From positions 992,001-1,056,000 of the forward strand of contig CAVXNJ010000012.1 of the NCBI GenBank assembly GCA_963763135.1: a DNA stretch of 64,000 nucleotides, read 5' to 3'. Origin of the DNA: JANMZO01 sp963763135. Its GTDB lineage: Bacteria > Actinomycetota > Acidimicrobiia > Acidimicrobiales > JANYDT01. Positions within the stretch are counted from its first letter, which is position 1; every line of letters starts with the position of its first letter. Positions 16,881 through 24,811 of the stretch are shown in pieces. The notes under the pieces are model-generated. The model was not told the DNA's origin, ran no database searches, and worked only from the letters and a program-made list of their open reading frames with translations. The translations under genes and the position numbers were made by a program.

Positions 16881-19800
16881 GCCGACTCCTCCGGTACGGC
16901 ACCCGAAGAACTGGTCAGGGCGTCCTCAATCGATCGCAACACCGCGTCGGGCTGATTCCACCAGTCCTTGGTGAGCACGTGAACGACGTTCCAACCGAAG
17001 TTCGCGAGGATGATCGGGTGGGTCAGGGACCGCTCCTCCACGGAAGCCAACGCGCAACGCTGGTCGGTGTCGATCAACACGGCGAGACGATGGTCGTGGT
17101 CCCCTGCCCGGCGAACCGCGAGGTCGCACCGGAAACGTGAGCGTCCGTAGTCGATGTCTACGAGGTAACCGCGATCGCGCAACGTGCGGGTAACCGCTGC
17201 CAGCACAGGAGAAGTGACCCCCGCGGTTAGGCCGCGTCGACCGGTCGGGTTGACCGCGGCGAGCACGGTTTCGGCTCGGTCCTGGTCGCCGATCGACAGC
17301 GCCTCGGCATACTCAAGGAACCGGCGAAGCGCCGACGCACCGTCGTTGTGCTCGTTCGTGATCTGCCCGGACCGGATCGAGCTCACGATGGCCATGTGCC
17401 GGCGGGCGCGGGAGAAGATCACGTTGAGCCGCTTCTCGCCACCCCGCTGGTTGATCGGCCCGAAGTTCATCAGCATGCGACCGGTTGGCCCGGGGCCGTA
17501 ACAGACACTCATGATGATGATGTCTCGCTCGTCGCCTTGGATGTTCTCCAGGTTCTTCACGAAGAGCCCGACAAACTGCCCGTCGTCTTCGCGAATCTCC
17601 TCCGCTTCGAGCTGGGTGGCAAACAGCGGATCGAGCTGTGCGAGCCGTTCCATGGCCAGTTCGATCTCGCCCTGCTGGGCTTCGGAAAACGCCGCGATCC
17701 CGATCGTGTCACCCGTCTGACGCGATAGAAGTGCACGCACCAACTGCGCGATGTAGTCGGCTTCCGTCGTGTTACGACGCGCCTCGTAGACGCTGCCTTC
17801 GAGGAAGTGAAAGCTGATATTTCGTCCGAGCGTCGCATCAGCTGCGGCTTCGCCGTCGAAACCCTGTGCACCGTCGAAACCCTGTGCACCGTTCACACCC
17901 TGTGCACCGTTCACACCCTGTGCACCGTTCAAAACCTGTGCAGCGTTGGAGCCCTCCGCCACCGCCTCTCCATCTGGTCCGGGCTGCGCCGCCACGGTAT
18001 TTCGGTTTCGGTCCGAAACGATGATCGGTGTAAGGCCGACACCGACGCGGTGACGATCGGGAACCGTCGCCAGGGCACCACCGTAAAAGGCGGCGTTGCT
18101 GAACCCGATGAGTTCCTCCGACCGACTTCGGTAGTGCCACTGCAACATCGTCGAGGGAAGACCGGCCGACGTCTGCGCCAGGAAGCTGTCACCATCCAAA
18201 ACAATAGAGACGCGGGCTCCGTCGTCGTCGTCAGCGTCGACCTCATCGTCAGTGTCCGCCACAGAGCTGAAGAACTGGGTTGGCGGCAACTGCATCTGAT
18301 CACCGACCACGATCGTCTGGTGCGAGCGGTACAGCGCCGGAATCGCCTCTTCCAGCGGGATCTGACTCGCTTCATCGAAGACCACGACATCGAACAGTGC
18401 TGGGTCGAGCGGAAGCGTGTCGGAGACACTCAGCGGGCTCATGAGCCAGATCGGCCGAAGGTCCATGACGACCGGCCCGGTCTCGCTGCTCGCGAGGTCG
18501 CGGATGGAGCGGTAACGCATGGTCTTCGAAAACTCGTGCTCGAGCTCGCGTCGACCGGTCGAATAGATCTTCTTGAACGCCTTCTGCTCCAGAGTCAATT
18601 GCGCCGCACTCGTGGCTGACAAGGCCGCGTGATCCCGGAAGTTCGCCCGGACCCGCGTCCGAATCAGCTGTGCGTTGAGGTCAAGTAGCTTCTCCATGTC
18701 TGAACGGAGCGCAGCCAGGTGCAGCTCCAGTTCGTAGCCGGTGAAACGCTCGACGTCAGCGTTCGTGTCGGCGTAGTACGCGATCGCCTGCTCCAATACC
18801 GCCAACTCCATGGCCTCGGGCGACAGAGGAACCGTCCGGATTGTCTCGGCGACCTCGGGCGTTGCTGAAACCATTCGCAGGTCAGCCAGCAGCTCCGTCA
18901 TCGATCCGGCGCTCCCACGCAGTTGATCCGCCCGCTGTCGAAGGTCGTCGAGCAATCGGTCGTCTGCGTTTGAGAACAACGCAACGCAGGCACTGAGGGC
19001 GTCGTGCACGGCAGGGGTGAGCGATCCGAAAGCTTGGACGGGCCCCGAACCCAGACCATCCCGAAGTTCGGACACCGGCCCGGCGTTCAACGCATGCACC
19101 GGTCGAACGAGCGCCGCCACATCGTCGAGGTCTTCCTGCCCGTACGTTCGGATCGCAAGAGTTCGGTCATCGTTGACGGCCGTTTCGGCGGCGTACAACG
19201 CCACCAGCGACTCCAATACCGATGTTGTCGTAGGTCGAACCGCATGCGCAGCGAAGTCGTATCGCGACTCGACGGTCTTCTTCAACGACCGCCAAGGGCC
19301 GGAGAGGAACTTCAACGCCGAATTCTCCTTGTCGCGTGCAAGAGCGAGACCGGTCCGGGCGTCCTCGAGCGACAACGGGTCCTTCCAATTCGTCGCACCC
19401 GACCGCGCCCCCTCGAGCTCAGCCCGAAGCTGCTGCTGCTTGGTGATTGCGTCAAGCAGTGTCCGGAAATCGGCGGATTGCGGGACGAGAACACCAACGA
19501 CCGGTGCCGGTATCGCGGACACACGTTCGCACAACATGCTTAGCGACCCAAGATCGGCTTTGGTCAAGGACGCAGGGTCGAGCTCCGCCTCGCGCAAGGC
19601 CGCAAACAGGACGTCGAACGTATCCCGCACCCGACCCGATCGGCGCACGAGCTCGTCGACAACTCGCTCTCCAACGAGCAAGTCAGGGTTCGTTTCCGAG
19701 ATCGGGTGCAGGGCTAGTACCGGTGGTTCACCGAGTCGCTGCAAGGTCGCTCCGATCCGCCGCACGGTCTCCTGCTGGGACCGCCACTGCTCGATCGTGG

Positions 19801-20716
19801 GCATCCGCCCGACACCGGCGACCACGTCATCGGGTCCGATTTCGATGGCACGTTGATAGACATGGCGCAAGGTCCAATCCGAGCCGTCAGGCTTCTCGCT
19901 CATTGCCTCGTCGATCCGCTCGATCGATCGGAGTCGTCGCTGCATCCCTTCGACGATGTTCTGCCGTTCAGCGTCGACGAGTGCTATATCGCCTGTGGTT
20001 GCCAACCAGCGTTCATAGGTGGACTTAAGATTTTGGATGAACGGCTTCTTGTCCGCCTGCGAGTCGTGAATGACCGCGCACAACTCGTCGAGGCCGCGGC
20101 TGCGGAGCCTGGCATGCACGACATCGATCGCTGCCCGCTTCTCACACACAAACAACACACGCTTGCCCCGGGCAACGTAGTCGGCGATCAGGTTCGTGAT
20201 CGTCTGTGACTTTCCGGTTCCGGGAGGTCCCTGGATGATGAAGCTCCGCCCCGAGTGAGATCGGGCGATGGCAGCGCGTTGTGTTTCATCGGCCGGGACC
20301 ACCAGGTGTTGCCTTGTCACCGGTGTCGACGCAGACAGGGCATCGTCGACCGGGCGGGCGTCGAGCGAGAAGATCCGATCGAACGAGTCGCTCGTCTCGT
20401 CGGACGCCATGAGTTGGGTGTAATCGCGTACCAGTGTCATCTTCCGATAGTTGAAGTTCGCAACCGTAAGCGCACATAGGTCAAGCTCCCACCGGTATGG
20501 GTTACCCGTCGTCGACTCCCGCAGTGCGTATGTCGTGCGTTCAGAGCACGCGAACTGACGTTGCCTCAACCGCTGACAATGCCCCCGGGGATGCCGATGC
20601 TTCGGGCGGCGACGATGCCTCGGGCGTTTCCTCGGTTGTGAGGTGAGGTCGTGCCGGTGAGGATGCTCCGGCCGCAACGCGCAGCGCATCGGGGCCGCGA
20701 TACCGCACCCGCTCAT
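16877..20716 (-). CDS. SF1 DNA/RNA helicase with C-terminal nuclease-like domain, C-terminal part of frameshifted gene
   Basis: This is the larger half of a gene whose first half ends at 20541 in another frame. The open frame reaches back to 20716, but its first 55 or so residues are Arg/His/Pro-rich and look like out-of-frame reading; native sequence starts near ERTTYALRESTTGNPYRWELDL. Motifs are those of superfamily 1: FIIQGPPGTGKSQTITNLIA (Walker A), VVVFDEASQIP (Walker B), VVGDQMQLPPTQFF (motif III), and a C-terminal block with NIQGDERDIIIMSVCYG and RLNVIFSRAR (motifs V and VI). The last 130 residues (RDRGYLVDIDYGRSRFRCDLAVRR, LIDTDQRC, LANFGWNVVHVLTKDW) match the Vsr/REase-like domain of DUF4011 helicases. 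A collagen-like repeat sits at 17859-17948. It overlaps the YkgJ gene by 4 nt. Confidence 0.88.
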   Translation of the reverse strand: MSGCGIAAPMRCALRPEHPHRHDLTSQPRKRPRHRRRPKHRHPRGHCQRLRQRQFACSERTTYALRESTTGNPYRWELDLCALTVANFNYRKMTLVRDYTQLMASDETSDSFDRIFSLDARPVDDALSASTPVTRQHLVVPADETQRAAIARSHSGRSFIIQGPPGTGKSQTITNLIADYVARGKRVLFVCEKRAAIDVVHARLRSRGLDELCAVIHDSQADKKPFIQNLKSTYERWLATTGDIALVDAERQNIVEGMQRRLRSIERIDEAMSEKPDGSDWTLRHVYQRAIEIGPDDVVAGVGRMPTIEQWRSQQETVRRIGATLQRLGEPPVLALHPISETNPDLLVGERVVDELVRRSGRVRDTFDVLFAALREAELDPASLTKADLGSLSMLCERVSAIPAPVVGVLVPQSADFRTLLDAITKQQQLRAELEGARSGATNWKDPLSLEDARTGLALARDKENSALKFLSGPWRSLKKTVESRYDFAAHAVRPTTTSVLESLVALYAAETAVNDDRTLAIRTYGQEDLDDVAALVRPVHALNAGPVSELRDGLGSGPVQAFGSLTPAVHDALSACVALFSNADDRLLDDLRQRADQLRGSAGSMTELLADLRMVSATPEVAETIRTVPLSPEAMELAVLEQAIAYYADTNADVERFTGYELELHLAALRSDMEKLLDLNAQLIRTRVRANFRDHAALSATSAAQLTLEQKAFKKIYSTGRRELEHEFSKTMRYRSIRDLASSETGPVVMDLRPIWLMSPLSVSDTLPLDPALFDVVVFDEASQIPLEEAIPALYRSHQTIVVGDQMQLPPTQFFSSVADTDDEVDADDDDGARVSIVLDGDSFLAQTSAGLPSTMLQWHYRSRSEELIGFSNAAFYGGALATVPDRHRVGVGLTPIIVSDRNRNTVAAQPGPDGEAVAEGSNAAQVLNGAQGVNGAQGVNGAQGFDGAQGFDGEAAADATLGRNISFHFLEGSVYEARRNTTEADYIAQLVRALLSRQTGDTIGIAAFSEAQQGEIELAMERLAQLDPLFATQLEAEEIREDDGQFVGLFVKNLENIQGDERDIIIMSVCYGPGPTGRMLMNFGPINQRGGEKRLNVIFSRARRHMAIVSSIRSGQITNEHNDGASALRRFLEYAEALSIGDQDRAETVLAAVNPTGRRGLTAGVTSPVLAAVTRTLRDRGYLVDIDYGRSRFRCDLAVRRAGDHDHRLAVLIDTDQRCALASVEERSLTHPIILANFGWNVVHVLTKDWWNQPDAVLRSIEDALTSSSGAVPEESA
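17859..17948 (-). repeat. In-frame 18 bp tandem repeat inside the helicase gene
   Basis: Five 18 bp units (plus-strand core ccctgtgcaccgttcaca) encode repeats of NGAQGV/NGAQGF/DGAQGF in the helicase. The reading frame is kept through all units. It lies between the motif with LPSTMLQWHYRSRSEELI and the C-terminal helicase block, so it is probably a variable surface loop. Copy number may vary between strains. Confidence 0.85.
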
Positions 20717-22238
20717 CGAACAGCTGGATTCCGTGGGGACGCAGCGGTCCCGGGCCGTACGAGTACGACGTGGTACCTGGCGATGCCGTCGCTACCGCCG
20801 AACGCTGTCGACGACGGTACTGGTCAACTCGCATTTTCGCTCGCTGCTGAATCAGCTCGAGCTGCGGACGGTCGACTTTGGTCAGCGTTACGCCCGGCTC
20901 TGACGACCGGATCTGCGCGGCGAGAAGCTCAAACACCTCTTCGATGCTCTCGGTCTCCAAGTCGACCTCTTCGGGAAGCTCAATCCCGTACACCTGACGC
21001 AAGTGGTGGCGAAGCGCCGGGTTGACCTCGGCAACCGACGTACTCGCGGCCATCGTGTAGCTGTCTCGAACACCACGTTTCTTGACCAACTCGACCGGCA
21101 AAAGCAACAGCGGCGAATGTATCCGTTCGTCCTTTGCCTCTTTGAGGTTGTGCCAACGCAGAAAACAGACCACGAGTCGCAATTGCGCAATCCCGTACTC
21201 ATTGCGATCGCGACGCGCCTGCGCGATCAGCTTGTCGAGCACGCCAGGGAGATACGGCGCATCTTCAAAACGAAGGAGGGAGCTCAGCGATACGGTTTTG
21301 CCCTCAATCACCGCTTGCGCCAAAGGTGCCTTCCACGTGGCAATCTGGTCCGGTCCGATGTTTCGGACATCGAGCAGGAGAGGAACCGAGCCCAGGGTCA
21401 GGTTCAACGACTGCTGACTCGGCTGGAAGTACACGAGGCGGTTACGACGGTTGATTTCAAAGAGCCGGTCACGCAACGCGATCTGGATCGCCGATCGCCG
21501 ATTGCGCACCGGGCCGGAGGTGGCGCCGGCAATCAGATCGAGATCGAAATCGAGTGGCTGATCGCGGTAGGTCTCCATCCGGTCGGCGAGCGAAGCAAGA
21601 TCCTGCGTTCGTCGATTGCGATCGGGTTCGGCCATTTCCCCGATGAGTTTTGCCAGCACGGGATGGAGATCGTCGCGAAGCACAAACACGTTGCGTCGGT
21701 TCGACGCAAACCGTTCAAGATCGCCAATGCGTCGAAAGTCGAGTCCGAACGCGAGACTGGCGAGGATCAGCCCGAGACTCTCGATGTCAGCGGCCTGATC
21801 GTGGTGACCTATACGGTGCTCCCACACCTGATAACCGGGGACGAACACGGGCCTCTCGATGGTCGCATCCATCGCAATGACGTCAAGACTCTCGACAGCT
21901 TCGACCCCGCGATCAACGTCGCGGGTCAGGCGGTGCTCATCCAGTACCTCGAACGTCGACGACACCGGTTTCTGAACCTGGCCCAGTTTGGTGCGGTTGC
22001 GACTCGGAAGCGTGTCGAGGGGAGCGGCTCCGCCGGGGGCGGTGCAGGTGATCCGGTACTGCTCGTCGACCCGGAGCTGGTCGATCCCCTGAAGCGGAGC
22101 AACAAAGCCAACCTCATGGAGACCGGCCACTTCACGCCACAGCGGCAGAAGCGCGTTACGGAGATCTTCAGATGCGAGGCCACCTCGCTCCACCGCAACA
22201 GCCAGCAGGTCGGTGAATGGTCGGAAAGTGTCGCTCAC
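20541..22238 (-). CDS. DUF4011-type helicase, N-terminal part of frameshifted gene
   Basis: This 565-residue frame starts at GTG 22238, which overlaps the M48 peptidase stop by 4 nt (GTGA). Residues about 255-450 are the DUF4011 domain (DRLFEINRRNRLVYFQPSQQ, SSLLRFEDAPYLPGVLDKLI, LRWHNLKEAKDERIHSPLLLLPVELVKKRG), which in this family leads into an SF1 helicase. Residues about 130-230 (PGYQVWEHRIGHHDQAADI, SLGLILASLAFGLD, then LHPVLAKLIGEMAEPDRNRR) look like a protein-kinase C-lobe without catalytic residues; this is my inference. The frame stops at CTC TGA (20541-20546) and homology continues in the +1 frame. Related proteins have been reported in antiphage defence; no activity is shown here. 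Confidence 0.85.
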   Translation of the reverse strand: MSDTFRPFTDLLAVAVERGGLASEDLRNALLPLWREVAGLHEVGFVAPLQGIDQLRVDEQYRITCTAPGGAAPLDTLPSRNRTKLGQVQKPVSSTFEVLDEHRLTRDVDRGVEAVESLDVIAMDATIERPVFVPGYQVWEHRIGHHDQAADIESLGLILASLAFGLDFRRIGDLERFASNRRNVFVLRDDLHPVLAKLIGEMAEPDRNRRTQDLASLADRMETYRDQPLDFDLDLIAGATSGPVRNRRSAIQIALRDRLFEINRRNRLVYFQPSQQSLNLTLGSVPLLLDVRNIGPDQIATWKAPLAQAVIEGKTVSLSSLLRFEDAPYLPGVLDKLIAQARRDRNEYGIAQLRLVVCFLRWHNLKEAKDERIHSPLLLLPVELVKKRGVRDSYTMAASTSVAEVNPALRHHLRQVYGIELPEEVDLETESIEEVFELLAAQIRSSEPGVTLTKVDRPQLELIQQRAKMRVDQYRRRQRSAVATASPGTTSYSYGPGPLRPHGIQLFDERVRYRGPDALRVAAGASSPARPHLTTEETPEASSPPEASASPGALSAVEATSVRVL

Positions 22239-23446
22239 TGAAGCGCCCCGGAAATTCCCGCGGACAACTCGATCGATCTGACTTCGCCATCGGCGAGGAT
22301 TGCCGTGCGGACCTTGGGTTTCATTCGGAGTTCTCGGTCCAAGAGTTGCGCGAATGTCTCGCTGATCCCGAGTCGGTGCGCCATCGCGGCAGCCTCGATC
22401 ATCGCCTGCGATTCCAACTCGGGATCGGCGGTGGCGAAGTCAAGGAGAACGTACGCGAAGTACATGACGGTCGCAGGCGACGGCGGTACCACAAGTAACG
22501 ACGGATGAACCGACACCGCCGGCCTGATATCGGGGAAGAACAATCGAGCGTGGCCAATCATCGCGTCGCTCTGCATCCACTCCGGCGCAAGGAGTTCCTC
22601 GAGGACGTCTCGGGTGAGTCGTTCAAGCCTTTCCTGTCCAAGGAGATCGAGCCGCTCAACATCGTCGACGCCATGGAGCAGGCCGTCGACCGCCTGGGAA
22701 AGTACCTGCTTCCCTTCGGACCAGTCACGAACTGCGATGGCGCGAAGAAAGCTTTCGGGATGCGAACCACCGGTGTCGATTCGGCCATCTTTGGACACGA
22801 CTTCGTCGGCCTGAGCGAGGAATGAAGCAGCCGAAACGCTGCGCATTCCAGTGCTCGACTTAACAAGCGCACTTACTGTTGCCGACAGACTTCCCGACGC
22901 AAGCAGGCCGCCGCGATCGGCGAAGAGTTCCGTCGACAGCGCGATGCGGCGCGCTGTTTCCACAAAGGCTGCAGAGGCTCCGTTCGCCGCTGCCGCGTTC
23001 AACAGTCGATCGACGATGAAATGATCGCCCCCGTCGGAGGTCCAAAGGCGATGATGGGCGAGTTCGTGCCCTAGTACCGACGCGAGTTCATCGGACGACA
23101 GCATCTCGATCATCGGACCGGCGAACAGGACGATGGCCTCGTGCGGAACAAAAACAAGCGCTGCGTTCGGAGCAGATTCAAACTGGGTCTGATACATCGA
23201 CACGGGGACCGGGATCTCCAGTGCCCGAGCGGCCCGATCGGCAGCCTCGAAGACTTCCGGATGCGCATCGCGGTCGAGTCGGTACGTCGATCGCAGAAGG
23301 TCCTTGCGGAGCTGTTCGGACTCGGCCTTCATGTGCCCGTCGGTCATCCACCGCCAGAGATCGGCTTCGTGCTGCTTCAGAAAGGCGACTGACTCACGAT
23401 GATACGAAAGCGGCTCCAGCCGCCGCGCGTCCACTTCCGGCTCCAC
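22235..23446 (-). CDS. M48 family metallopeptidase
   Basis: The 403-residue product carries GHELAHHRL (about residues 126-134), the HExxH zinc motif, and ARRIALSTELFADRGG about 45 residues later, which supplies the third glutamate ligand typical of M48/gluzincin peptidases. No signal peptide or membrane segment is visible, so unlike HtpX it is probably cytoplasmic. The C-terminal 200 residues are helical and match nothing I recognise. The GTG at 23446 has only a weak ribosome site. It is the first gene of the helicase operon, overlapping the helicase start in GTGA, so a role linked to the helicase is plausible. Confidence 0.85.
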   Translation of the reverse strand: MEPEVDARRLEPLSYHRESVAFLKQHEADLWRWMTDGHMKAESEQLRKDLLRSTYRLDRDAHPEVFEAADRAARALEIPVPVSMYQTQFESAPNAALVFVPHEAIVLFAGPMIEMLSSDELASVLGHELAHHRLWTSDGGDHFIVDRLLNAAAANGASAAFVETARRIALSTELFADRGGLLASGSLSATVSALVKSSTGMRSVSAASFLAQADEVVSKDGRIDTGGSHPESFLRAIAVRDWSEGKQVLSQAVDGLLHGVDDVERLDLLGQERLERLTRDVLEELLAPEWMQSDAMIGHARLFFPDIRPAVSVHPSLLVVPPSPATVMYFAYVLLDFATADPELESQAMIEAAAMAHRLGISETFAQLLDRELRMKPKVRTAILADGEVRSIELSAGISGALQ

Positions 23447-23559
23447 ACGGCAAACCCTAGTAGTCGTCGCGCGTTCTCTGGGAACCGGGAACTCCGCAGG
23501 TTGGATACATGCCTGCCGATCGGACCCTGCACTTCTTTCGCGACAGAGAGGCGGTTCGC

Positions 23560-23868
23560 ATGGTAAAGCTGGACGGGGTGTCGACGGTTAACCGCTTGAC
23601 CATTCCCAAACCCCCGACCTCCGGTTCGATGAATGCCGTCCTCGAACCCGTGGCCCGACGACTCGGGATGACTCCTGAGCAACTCGCCGCTGAACTGCGG
23701 ACGGGGAAGTCCCTCGACGCGATAGCGGCCACCAAAGGGGTTTCGCACCGGGATCTGGTCGACGCCATAAAACAAGGGCTGGAGACCACGAAACCCGCCC
23801 GGTTTCGAATCGTGGACCTGAGTCATCAGGCCGAACGGATGTCGAAGAGCGTCTTTCTGGCCCCCTGA
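23560..23868 (+). CDS. Small protein with HTH-like helical repeat, function unknown
   Basis: An ATG at 23560 is preferred over one at 23509 because AGAGAGG lies just upstream (23545-23551). The 102-residue product has an N-terminal extended part (VSTVNRLTIPKPPTSGSM), a helical core (VARRLGMTPEQLAAELRTG, KSLDAIAATKGVSHRDLVDAI) that resembles the short LGMTPEQL...GKSLADIA helical motif found in many secreted and regulatory actinobacterial proteins, and a C-terminal RMSKSVFLAP. It diverges from the M48 peptidase and is followed by the convergent ECF41 gene. I cannot assign a function. Confidence 0.65.
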   Translation: MVKLDGVSTVNRLTIPKPPTSGSMNAVLEPVARRLGMTPEQLAAELRTGKSLDAIAATKGVSHRDLVDAIKQGLETTKPARFRIVDLSHQAERMSKSVFLAP

Positions 23869-23899
23869 TCAGGCGGTCGAGGTCGTTGTGAAGTGATCC

Positions 23900-24811
23900 C
23901 TACCGGAGCGGTTCTTCAAACGAAAGCCCACGGAGTTTGTCGGGGTTGCTGACGATCCAGATTCGGTCGATCCCGCTGGAAGCTTCGACGACGAGGGCGA
24001 ACCTCGGCGCTCCGCCCTGGCTCACGATGATTCCCGGGCTGCCATTGATCGAGCACGGCTCCAAGGTCGCTGACGAAGAGATCCGACCACCAATATTGAC
24101 CATGAACCGGGCGACCCGCTCGGGGCCAACCACCGGACGGCGCGCGGCACGGTGGTGCGGTCCGCCGTCGCTCGTCAGGCAGACGCCCGATGTCAGCAGC
24201 GGAAGCACAGCGGCCGGATCACCAGTTCCGATTGCGGCGAGAAGGTCCCCGGCCAGGCGCCACGCTTCGGCGGAATTGGCGTGATGCCGAATTTCGTCAC
24301 GCTCCGCCATCCGTTCATGCAGTCGCCGCCTGGCCCGCACGGCGATCTGGCGGCACGCGTCGCTCGACCGGTCGACCACTTCGGCCACTTCAGCGAACGA
24401 AAGCGCAAGGACGTCAACGAGCACAATGACGACCCGATCGATGGCGTTGAGTTCATCGAGTAGCACCAGCAGACCGATGCGAAGGGTGTCCAGTGTTTCC
24501 ACCCGTTCAGCCGGGTCGTCCAAATCACTAAGCACGCTTACCGGGAGCGCGGTTCGCACGGGTTCGGGCAACCACGGACCGACATAGGACAGCCGTTGTC
24601 GTTCAATCTTGCGGCAACGATCGAGCGACAGTCGAGCGGTGACGGTGGTGAGCCAAGCCTCTGGTCGCTCCACCGTCTGGTGGTTGTCGTTCCATCGCAG
24701 CCACGCTTCCTGCACAACGTCTTCGGCGTCTACCCGGCTTCCGGTGATCCGGTAGGCCAGGCCCAGCAATCGGGGTCGTTCGGCGACGAAGTCGTCGGTG
24801 TCGTTCGTCAT
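23900..24811 (-). CDS. sigJ: ECF41 family RNA polymerase sigma factor (SigJ-like)
   Basis: The start at ATG 24811 overlaps the stop of the upstream oxidoreductase (ATGA). The 303-residue product has sigma2 (FVAERPRLLGLAYRITGSRVDAEDVVQEAWLRW), the ECF41-specific linker YVGPWLPEP, sigma4 (LDELNAIDRVVIVLVDVLALSFAEVAEVVDRS), and a SnoaL-like C-terminal extension with LTSDGGPHH, RPVVGPERVARFMVNI and the diagnostic VSNPDKLRGL. In ECF41 sigmas this extension replaces an anti-sigma factor and controls activity. ECF41 genes usually sit beside a carboxymuconolactone decarboxylase, oxidoreductase or epimerase gene that they transcribe; here it is a flavin oxidoreductase. A matching promoter lies upstream of that gene. 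The symbol is by similarity only. Confidence 0.93.
   Translation of the reverse strand: MTNDTDDFVAERPRLLGLAYRITGSRVDAEDVVQEAWLRWNDNHQTVERPEAWLTTVTARLSLDRCRKIERQRLSYVGPWLPEPVRTALPVSVLSDLDDPAERVETLDTLRIGLLVLLDELNAIDRVVIVLVDVLALSFAEVAEVVDRSSDACRQIAVRARRRLHERMAERDEIRHHANSAEAWRLAGDLLAAIGTGDPAAVLPLLTSGVCLTSDGGPHHRAARRPVVGPERVARFMVNIGGRISSSATLEPCSINGSPGIIVSQGGAPRFALVVEASSGIDRIWIVSNPDKLRGLSFEEPLR

Noticed and set aside
21003..22241. Plus-strand frame of 412 aa opposite the helicase N-terminal half
   Set aside because: Antisense shadow of the DUF4011 domain, with no recognisable protein features.
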